Assembly (NCBI GenBank): GCA_035293845.1
Contig: DATGMB010000188.1
Coordinates: 1-30,733, forward strand
DNA: 30,733 nucleotides
Reading direction: 5' to 3'
DNA from: DATGMB01 sp035293845
GTDB lineage: Bacteria > Acidobacteriota > Terriglobia > Bryobacterales > Bryobacteraceae
This document shows positions 25,136 through 30,733 of this stretch, piece by piece; the first letter of the stretch is position 1, and each line of letters starts with the position of its first letter. Both the position numbers and the translations under genes were made by a program. The notes beneath the pieces are model-generated. The model was not told the DNA's origin. It saw nothing but the letters and a program-made list of their open reading frames with translations, and ran no database searches.

Positions 25136-25849
25136 CTATCCTACTAGCACGGTCTCCACGAGCACCAACGAAGCTGCCGTGTAGATCGCATCGAACCCAA
25201 CCAGCAACCGCAGCCACGCCGCGTCATCGCCGCCGATCGGCTTCCCCATCACCAGCACGGCCGTCAGCCGCATCGCGCCGATCAGCGCCGGCACCAGGAT
25301 CGGGTACGTCAGCATCGGCAGCATCACTTCGCGCAGCCGGATGTTCACCGTGAGCGCGCTGAAGATCGTGCCGATCACGGTCATCCCCCAGGTCGCCAGG
25401 GCCAGCACTCCCAACAGTTCGCCGAACTGCTGCGCCCAGCGCACGTTGTAGAAGATCCCGAAAATCGGCAGCGCCACCAGCTCCACCGCCATCACCAGCG
25501 CGAAATTGGCTACCGCCTTCCCCAGAAACAGCACCCATCCTGGGACCGGCGCCGCGATCAGTCCGTCCAGACAGTCGTTCGGCACCTCGCGCGCGAAGCT
25601 GCGGTTCAGAATGAGCGTGCCCGCGAAGGCGAAGACAATCCACAGCAGCCCGCCCGAAATCTCGCGCGTCGTATCCGCCTCCGGATCGAAGGCGAAGCTG
25701 AACATCAGCAGGATCACCAGCGCGAAGGCGAGCGACGCATTGATCGCCTCCTTGGTTCTCAGCTCGGAGCGAAGGTCCTTGAGCGCGATGGTCAAAATCT
25801 GGAACGCCGCGGCGCCCTTCGGCGCCGGCGCCCGCTCCGCGCTCTTCAT
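25136..25849 (-). CDS. ccmB: Haem exporter permease CcmB
   Basis: The 237-residue protein has six membrane helices. It begins with the conserved KDLRSELRTKEAINASLAFA, then has RSFAREVPNDCLDGLIAAPV and LTYPILVPALIGAMRLTAV. It is the membrane half of the CcmAB complex, which with CcmC and CcmD drives release of haem-bound CcmE. It overlaps ccmA by 4 bases. The length is typical. Confidence 0.93.
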   Translation of the reverse strand: MKSAERAPAPKGAAAFQILTIALKDLRSELRTKEAINASLAFALVILLMFSFAFDPEADTTREISGGLLWIVFAFAGTLILNRSFAREVPNDCLDGLIAAPVPGWVLFLGKAVANFALVMAVELVALPIFGIFYNVRWAQQFGELLGVLALATWGMTVIGTIFSALTVNIRLREVMLPMLTYPILVPALIGAMRLTAVLVMGKPIGGDDAAWLRLLVGFDAIYTAASLVLVETVLVG

Positions 25850-26547
25850 CCGCCTTCACCGTACCGCGCATACACATAGCCCGGGTCCGCCACCATCTCC
25901 GGCGTGCACCGGCCCTCGAACGCCACTTTGCCCCGCACCAGCAGCGCCACGTGCGTCGAAAGCTCCAGAGCCTCGCGCAACTGGTGCGTGGACATCACGA
26001 TCGTCTTGCCGTCCTGCAGCGCTTCCCGCAGCAGCCGCTGCAGCACCGCAATCGCGCGGTCGTCGAGCGCCGTGAATGGTTCGTCCAAAAGCAGCAATGC
26101 CGGCTCGTGCAGAAACGCGCGCGCCACCGCCAGCCGCTGCCGCATGCCGCGCGAAAACTCGCGCACCAGCCCGTTCGCCACGCGCTCGAGACCGGTCCGC
26201 TCCAGCCATTCGAGCGCCGCCCGCCGCGGGTTCTCGAGCCCGTAGAGTTTGCCGTAAAGCGTCAGGTTCTCCAGCGCGGAAAGCTCGTCGTAAACCGAAA
26301 TGCCGTGCCCGATGAACCCCGTCATGCGCCGCGCCGCGGTTTCGCGCGGCGCTTTGCCGAAAATCCGTATATCGCCCCTGCCCGGCCGCGAAAACCCCGC
26401 GACGGTCCGCAGCAGCGTGGTCTTGCCGGCTCCGTTGCGTCCGATCAGCGCCAGGCACGCGCCCGGCGCCGCTTCGAGATGGATGTCCCGCAGCGCCGGA
26501 TAGTCGCCGTAATACTTCCAGACACCGTCGACCGCGACCGCGCTCAT
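25846..26547 (-). CDS. ccmA: Haem export ATPase CcmA
   Basis: The 233-residue ABC ATPase has a Walker A motif at residues 36-43 (GRNGAGKT), a signature FSRGMRQRLAVARA in place of the usual LSGGQ, and Walker B LLLLDEPFTALDD followed by the switch His in STHQ. It powers the CcmAB complex that frees holo-CcmE. The signature variation (FSRGM) is common among CcmA proteins. It overlaps both neighbours by 4 bases. Confidence 0.9.
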   Translation of the reverse strand: MSAVAVDGVWKYYGDYPALRDIHLEAAPGACLALIGRNGAGKTTLLRTVAGFSRPGRGDIRIFGKAPRETAARRMTGFIGHGISVYDELSALENLTLYGKLYGLENPRRAALEWLERTGLERVANGLVREFSRGMRQRLAVARAFLHEPALLLLDEPFTALDDRAIAVLQRLLREALQDGKTIVMSTHQLREALELSTHVALLVRGKVAFEGRCTPEMVADPGYVYARYGEGG

Positions 26548-27545
26548 CCTTTGTGGGGCAAGCCGCCCGGCCCGCCTTCGCTCCCTTTGCGATACAGCAG
26601 CGCGAATCCCAGCCCGAGAATGCCCAATGCGACTCCTACGATCGCCTTGGCCTGCCCGTACAGGCGCGGCATAATCTGCTCGATCTGCGGCCCGCTGCTC
26701 TCCGCATCCGCCCCTCCCGATGCGTCGGACGGACCTGCGGCCTCGGCGCCCGTCAGCGTAATCTCGTAACTTCTGCCCGGCAGGCCGAAGATGTGCGCCT
26801 GGGTCCGCGGCTCCGTGCCGAGGTCGTTCAGGCCCTTGCCGGCGAGCGTTACACCGTTTGGCGCGATCAGGTACGTGTTCTCGTCCTTGCTCGGGATCTC
26901 ACCCGCGAATGGCGCCCCCGCCGTGTAGGGCAGGGAATAGGTGACGTCGATCCGCGTCTCTCCCGGCTTCACCGGAAAATCCACGCCGAGCACGTCCGGT
27001 TTCCCGGTCTTCAGCACGCCCGCGCCAATGGGCATCCCGCCCGGCGCCGTCGCCTGCACCTGCGCCTTGCCGCCCGCGCCTGGCGGTAAAAAGAACCGCA
27101 CCGTTCCCTGGTCCGCGTCGTTCCAGGCCACATTGCCGCCGTTCTCGACGATATAGGTCTCGCTCACCGTCATCTGTCCGTTGGCGGGCTCGAAGAGAAT
27201 CATGTGCTTGGTGATCTTCGCCGCGCCCGGCTGCTTCGAGGCGTTGTAGACGTCCACGCTGATGCCTGTCGTCGGAGTGCCCGGCGGCAGCATGTGGTTG
27301 TAATTCACGCCGTCATAGACCGCCCGGATCAGGAACGGCATCGGCCCCTGGACTTCCTGGTTGATCGTGAAATGGCCCTGCGCGTCGGATTTCGCCTGGT
27401 CGATCAGCTCCGGCCCGTTCTGCCCGAGCTTGTTAAACGCCACCGTGACTCCGGGCTGCGGCTTACCGGTGGTCCGGTTGGTGACCGTCCCGGTAATGGC
27501 CCCGAACATCGGAACCGCAGCCAACAGCAACCACGCCACCCTCAC
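26544..27545 (-). CDS. Carboxypeptidase-regulatory-like (beta-sandwich) membrane protein in the ccm operon
   Basis: The 333-residue protein starts at a GTG (27545) that overlaps the upstream stop as GTGA. It has a signal peptide, then a CarboxypepD_reg-like/CNA-B-like domain with ITGTVTNRTTGKPQPGVTVA and SDAQGHFTINQ. A second beta-rich region follows, and then one C-terminal helix (AIVGVALGILGLGFALLYRK), which would anchor it with the bulk in the periplasm. The frame extends upstream of the GTG, but those residues lie inside the preceding gene. No function is known to me; its place between ccm genes suggests a part in cytochrome maturation, perhaps as a scaffold. The end of the gene is formed by a repeat. 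Confidence 0.7.
   Translation of the reverse strand: MRVAWLLLAAVPMFGAITGTVTNRTTGKPQPGVTVAFNKLGQNGPELIDQAKSDAQGHFTINQEVQGPMPFLIRAVYDGVNYNHMLPPGTPTTGISVDVYNASKQPGAAKITKHMILFEPANGQMTVSETYIVENGGNVAWNDADQGTVRFFLPPGAGGKAQVQATAPGGMPIGAGVLKTGKPDVLGVDFPVKPGETRIDVTYSLPYTAGAPFAGEIPSKDENTYLIAPNGVTLAGKGLNDLGTEPRTQAHIFGLPGRSYEITLTGAEAAGPSDASGGADAESSGPQIEQIMPRLYGQAKAIVGVALGILGLGFALLYRKGSEGGPGGLPHKG
26552..26565. repeat. Copy of the GTGGGGCAAGCCG repeat at the end of a gene
   Basis: TGTGGGGCAAGCCG is shared with 30460-30472. Read on the - strand it encodes part of the last residues (GGLPHKG) of the carboxypeptidase-regulatory-like protein. Confidence 0.4.
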
Positions 27546-27991
27546 TTCGCCACCCCCATCGCCTTGCCGCACTCCCCGCAAAACTTCAGCGGTTTCTCGA
27601 ATTTCGCCCCGCAAGCCGAGCAGACGAACCCGGCCTTTCGCTCCACGCCATTCGCCCCGATCGCCGCGCCCGCCGCAGGCGCAGCCGCTGCCCGATCCCC
27701 AATCCCCAACCCCCGATCCCCAATCCCCGCCTTCAACCGGTCCACCTCCGCCATCACCTGCGCCAATTCCCTCTGCAAGTCCTTCTTGGTCGCCTGATAG
27801 TCCTCATCCGAAAGCTTCCCGACGCGGTATTCGAACTGCAGATCGCGCAGGTTCTCGTAAATGGCCGCTTTCCGCTCGTCCAGGTGCGCGAAGGGCGATT
27901 CCGGTTCGGGCTCCGGTAAATCCTGGGAACGGACCCCCAGGACAAACGCGATCGCGGCGATCGCGATGACGCAGGTTACAGCAATGATCAT
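27542..27991 (-). CDS. Membrane-anchored zinc-ribbon protein, CcmI-like
   Basis: The 149-residue protein has an N-terminal membrane helix. A helical region follows with ENLRDLQFEYRVGKLSDEDY, which resembles the N-terminal part of CcmI, the haem-lyase-associated chaperone. Then comes a Gly/Ala-rich linker and a zinc ribbon with C124, C127, C138 and C141 (CSAC and CGEC). The linker contains an in-frame DNA repeat. Position in the operon next to ccmH and ccmF supports an assembly role. Start and stop both overlap neighbours by about 4 bases. The CcmI relation is inferred from a short motif only. Confidence 0.75.
   Translation of the reverse strand: MIIAVTCVIAIAAIAFVLGVRSQDLPEPEPESPFAHLDERKAAIYENLRDLQFEYRVGKLSDEDYQATKKDLQRELAQVMAEVDRLKAGIGDRGLGIGDRAAAAPAAGAAIGANGVERKAGFVCSACGAKFEKPLKFCGECGKAMGVAK
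27691..27730. repeat. Short tandem repeat inside a coding region
   Basis: Two copies of CGATCCCCAATCCCC are separated by a few bases. On the - strand they encode GIGDRGLGIGDR, part of the linker of the zinc-ribbon protein. Confidence 0.6.
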
Positions 27992-28458
27992 TCGAGGTTC
28001 GCCAGGTCTTTTTCGATCTGGTCCTTATACTTTTCGAGCGCCGGATCGTCGATTTCCATCGGCCCCAGCTCGGCCACCGGCCTCGGCTTCCGGTATTTCT
28101 TCACGAACAGCCAGATCACGATCAGCCCGGCGCCCGCCGCGGCATAAGGCACGATCCAGCCCCACGCGTTCGGCGGCGCGAGATACGTCCAGCCGTCGCG
28201 GACGAACGCCTGGATGATCTGCTCATCGGTCATCCCGACCGCCTGCATGCGCGCGATCCTCTCCTTGGCCGGCTTCGAGTACTCGCATTCGAGCATCGAG
28301 CAGGTCGCTACCGAATCCGCGCAGCCACATTTGCAATGCAGCCGCGCCCCCACGCGCCGCACGTCGACACTGGGCTTTTCCGCCGCCGTCTGCGCCCAGT
28401 CCACGGCAGCCGCCGCGGCGACCGCCAATGCCAGCAGGCTAGTTCTGAACCGTGACAT
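27988..28458 (-). CDS. ccmH: CcmH/Ccl2-type apocytochrome thiol-handling protein
   Basis: The 156-residue protein has a signal peptide, then LHCKCGCADSVATCSMLECE with five cysteines (C42, C44, C46, C53, C58) in place of the usual single CxxC. Then come AVGMTDEQIIQAFVRDGWTY and PNAWGWIVPYAAAGAGLIVI, a membrane helix. The helical end and following acidic tail fit the CcmH family, which reduces apocytochrome thiols with CcmG and CcmF. It overlaps ccmF by 20 bases and the zinc-ribbon gene by 4. Confidence 0.85.
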   Translation of the reverse strand: MSRFRTSLLALAVAAAAAVDWAQTAAEKPSVDVRRVGARLHCKCGCADSVATCSMLECEYSKPAKERIARMQAVGMTDEQIIQAFVRDGWTYLAPPNAWGWIVPYAAAGAGLIVIWLFVKKYRKPRPVAELGPMEIDDPALEKYKDQIEKDLANLE

Positions 28459-30451
28459 GTTTCTTCGTAATCCCTACCACCTGGGTCCGCGCGTACTGCA
28501 TCTTGACCTTGCTCGGCACCAGACAGATCAGCGTTCCGCCGATCAGCACCAGCCCGCCGATCCAGATCCACGAAACCAGCGGGAACACATAGGCCTGGAT
28601 CACCGCGCGCTGATTATCGTCGGACATGCCGCCAAAATTCAGGTAAAGGTCCTCGTTGGGCCGCTGCCGGATGCCGATCTCGCTCGTGCCCTGCCGGCTC
28701 GCCATGTAGAACCGCTTCTCCGGTTCGAGCGTTCCCAGGAAGCTCCCATCCTTATAGACGTCCATGGTGGCGCGGTGCCACTGATAATTCTCCGTCTGCC
28801 CCTGGGTCATGCGGACCATCTTCAGGTCGTACCTGCCGATGCGCATGGAATCGCCGGCGTTGAGTTCCTTCACCTCCGCTTGGTTGAAGGCGTGCCCGGT
28901 GAAACCGATGAACATCAGCACGATCCCCATGTGCACCAGGTAGCCGCCGTAGCGCCGGGTGTTGCGGTGCGTCAGCTCCACCATCGCGCGCAGCAGGTTC
29001 ATCTCGTTCTTCGCCGCGATCGCGCGCCCGCCCTTGTAGAACTCGATGATCACGGTCAGCGCCACGAACAGGCAGAAGCCGAATGAGATCAGCGCGTATG
29101 GATGCCGCACCCCCGCCGCGAACAGCGCCACCACCAGCACGAGCGCGGCGATCCCCGGCCACTGGAAATTGCGCCGCAAGCTCTCGACCGAGGTCCTGCG
29201 CCACGCAAACAGCGGGCCGAGCCCCGTCAGCAGCAGCAGGAACAGCCCGATCGGCACCATCAGCCGGTTGTACCAGTCAGCGTCGAGCGAAATCTTATCG
29301 CCCGTCGCCCATTCCGAAATCACCGGGAACAGCGTGCCCCACAGGACCGCGAAACAGCTCGCCAGCAGAATCAGGTTATTGAACAGGAAGCTCGATTCCC
29401 GCGATACCACCGACTCCAGTTGCGCCTCGCTCTTCAGGTAATCGAGCCGGTCCAGGATCAGGTAGGCCGTGGCCGCGATCCCCAGCGCCAGGAACGTGAC
29501 GAAGTATTTTCCGATATCCGACCGCGCGAACGCGTGCACCGATTGCACCACGCCCGAGCGCGTCAAAAACGTCCCCAGAATGCACAGGAAGAAGGTGGCC
29601 GAGACCAGCACGATGTTCCACACCTTCATCATGCCCTTCTTCTCCTGCATCATCACCGAATGCAGGAACGCCGTCCCGCTCAGCCACGGCAGCAGCGACG
29701 CGTTCTCCACCGGGTCCCAGCCCCAATAGCCGCCCCAGCCGAGCACGTGGTACGCCCAGGCCGCGCCGAGCATGATACCGCAGCTCTGGAACAGCCAGGT
29801 CACCAGCGTCCAGCGGCGCGTCGTGTGGATCCACCCCTCGCCCGGCTGCCGCGTGATCAGCGAGCCGATGGCGAACGCAAACGGCACCGAAAAGCCCACG
29901 TACCCCAGGTACAGCATCGGCGGATGGATCGCCATCGCCGGATACTGCAGCAGCGGGCTCAGCCCGTTGCCGTCCGGCACCGCCACGATCAGCTTGTCCG
30001 TGGCCAGCATCTGGAACGGGTTCGCGACGAAGTTGTTCAGCACCAGGAAGAAGGTCTGGACCGTCGTCAGCATCGCCAACACCCACGGCATCATGTCGCG
30101 GTGCCGGAGGCGGTTGCCGAACGTCACCACCATGGCGTACGTCGAAAGCAGCCAGCTCCAGAACAGCAGCGAGCCCTCCTGCCCGCCCCACCACGCCGCA
30201 AACTTATAAAGAATGGGCATGGTGCGGTTGGAATGCTCGGCCACGTAGGCGAACCGGAAATCCCCGGTCAACAACGCGTAGACCAGGATCCCTGCCGCCA
30301 GGGTCATCAACACCCAGATGGCATAGATCGCGCGCTGGCCGCTCACCACCAGGAAAGGCTTGCGTTTTACCCGCCCGACGACCGACGCCAGGGTGGCGTA
30401 CAGCGCCACGCAGAAAGCCAGCAGGATCGCCAGCGAACCGAGATTTTCCAT
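28439..30451 (-). CDS. ccmF: Haem lyase subunit CcmF
   Basis: The 670-residue protein has about 15 membrane helices and the haem-handling WGGYWGWDPVENASLLPW motif near residues 239-256. It also has GGQEGSLLFWSWLLS and HPPMLYLGYVGFSVPFAF, all hallmarks of CcmF/NrfE. A periplasmic C-terminal domain follows (AEVKELNAGDSMRIGRYDLK). CcmF attaches haem from CcmE to the CxxCH motif of apocytochromes in the periplasm. The ATG at 30451 follows GGGAG. It overlaps ccmH by 20 bases. The length is typical. Confidence 0.95.
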   Translation of the reverse strand: MENLGSLAILLAFCVALYATLASVVGRVKRKPFLVVSGQRAIYAIWVLMTLAAGILVYALLTGDFRFAYVAEHSNRTMPILYKFAAWWGGQEGSLLFWSWLLSTYAMVVTFGNRLRHRDMMPWVLAMLTTVQTFFLVLNNFVANPFQMLATDKLIVAVPDGNGLSPLLQYPAMAIHPPMLYLGYVGFSVPFAFAIGSLITRQPGEGWIHTTRRWTLVTWLFQSCGIMLGAAWAYHVLGWGGYWGWDPVENASLLPWLSGTAFLHSVMMQEKKGMMKVWNIVLVSATFFLCILGTFLTRSGVVQSVHAFARSDIGKYFVTFLALGIAATAYLILDRLDYLKSEAQLESVVSRESSFLFNNLILLASCFAVLWGTLFPVISEWATGDKISLDADWYNRLMVPIGLFLLLLTGLGPLFAWRRTSVESLRRNFQWPGIAALVLVVALFAAGVRHPYALISFGFCLFVALTVIIEFYKGGRAIAAKNEMNLLRAMVELTHRNTRRYGGYLVHMGIVLMFIGFTGHAFNQAEVKELNAGDSMRIGRYDLKMVRMTQGQTENYQWHRATMDVYKDGSFLGTLEPEKRFYMASRQGTSEIGIRQRPNEDLYLNFGGMSDDNQRAVIQAYVFPLVSWIWIGGLVLIGGTLICLVPSKVKMQYARTQVVGITKKHVTVQN

Positions 30452-30459
30452 AGACTCCC

Positions 30460-30482
30460 GTGGGGCAAGCCGCGGCCTGCCC
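30460..30482. repeat. REP-like palindrome between ccmE and ccmF
   Basis: GGGCAAGCCGCGGCCTGCCC is a near-perfect palindrome with one mismatched pair, preceded by GTGG. Its left half matches 26552-26565. It could form a hairpin in the ccmE-ccmF transcript. Confidence 0.5.
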
Positions 30483-30496
30483 GCTCTCCTTAGACG

Positions 30497-30733
30497 CTAG
30501 ATGGCGCGTTTTCCTTCGGATTTTTCCGGCACGCTGCTCACCGGCCCCTGGCTCGCGGCCGGCTGCCCCGGATTGACCGGCGCCTGGCCCGGCGCCAGTT
30601 GCCCCGGCTTGGCCTCATACTTGGACGCGCACTTGGCCTGGATCTTCTGCGCCCGGAAGATGCCGTCCGGCCCGAGTTTCCCGTCCGCCAGCGCCTCGGC
30701 GTGATCCTTGAAGGTGTCCGGCAGCGGGTCGGT
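30497..30733 (-). CDS. ccmE: Haem chaperone CcmE, C-terminal part (cut by the window edge)
   Basis: The 78 visible residues include LPDTFKDHAEALADGKLGPD and IFRAQKIQAKCASKYEAKPG, the end of the CcmE OB-fold domain. The CASKYE segment is the variant of the KHDEKY motif seen in many non-enterobacterial CcmE proteins. A 40-residue Pro/Gly/Gln-rich tail follows. The haem-binding His lies before the window edge. It is the first gene of the visible operon and lies 45 bases upstream of ccmF. Confidence 0.9.
   Translation of the reverse strand, partial: TDPLPDTFKDHAEALADGKLGPDGIFRAQKIQAKCASKYEAKPGQLAPGQAPVNPGQPAASQGPVSSVPEKSEGKRAI

Noticed and set aside
29102..30493. 463-residue open frame on the + strand opposite ccmF
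   Set aside because: It is the antisense of ccmF, rich in Arg, Gln and His, and has no domain. The - strand gene is unmistakable.
1..30733. CRISPR arrays, tRNA or rRNA genes, prophage or toxin-antitoxin modules
   Set aside because: No regularly spaced repeats, no cloverleaf or rRNA sequence and no such gene pairs were seen by reading; a tRNA search program was not available.

Overview
The window is GC-rich bacterial chromosome with tightly packed, often overlapping genes. The best guess for the source is an Acidobacteriota genome of the Solibacter/Bryobacter kind. This rests on gene content (System I cytochrome c maturation with a zinc-ribbon accessory protein, small DUF3096-like protein, many secreted beta-rich proteins) and on general impression. 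No rRNA or tRNA is present to test it.

Region 1 (1-10254) is a surface-glycan island on the + strand. After about 260 bases of gene remnants it carries, in order, a GT4 glycosyltransferase, a Wzx-type flippase, a class I methyltransferase, an unusual glycosyltransferase, an FkbM methyltransferase, a GT2, two GT4 enzymes and a final GT2. Most junctions are 4-base or similar overlaps, so this looks like one operon building and exporting a methylated polysaccharide. No Wzy polymerase is visible in it. An O-antigen-ligase-family protein lies about 9.5 kb further on.

Region 2 (10184-13455, - strand) holds a large secreted putative glycoside hydrolase with a good sigma-70-like promoter, and a small stand-alone LuxR-type DNA-binding protein. 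A fragment matching the C-terminus of the hydrolase lies at 105-230 in the opposite orientation, so the island is bracketed by inverted related sequences.

Region 3 (13818-21336) is mostly housekeeping: an HDAC/AcuC-type deacetylase next to phosphate acetyltransferase, an AI-2E-type permease, a divergent ruvX-mltG-hypothetical operon, a SIMPL-domain protein, and an O-antigen ligase with a RodZ-like HTH protein.

Region 4 (21439-24085) has a Tat-exported member of the alkaline phosphatase superfamily whose active site looks degenerate, translationally coupled to pyrD, then a convergent small membrane protein.

Region 5 (24230-30733, - strand) is a cytochrome c maturation operon transcribed as ccmE(partial)-ccmF-ccmH-zinc ribbon/CcmI-like-carboxypeptidase-regulatory-like protein-ccmA-ccmB-ccmC-ccmD. 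Two non-canonical genes are translationally coupled into it and are the best candidates for undescribed components of a known pathway. No CcmG is seen in the window.
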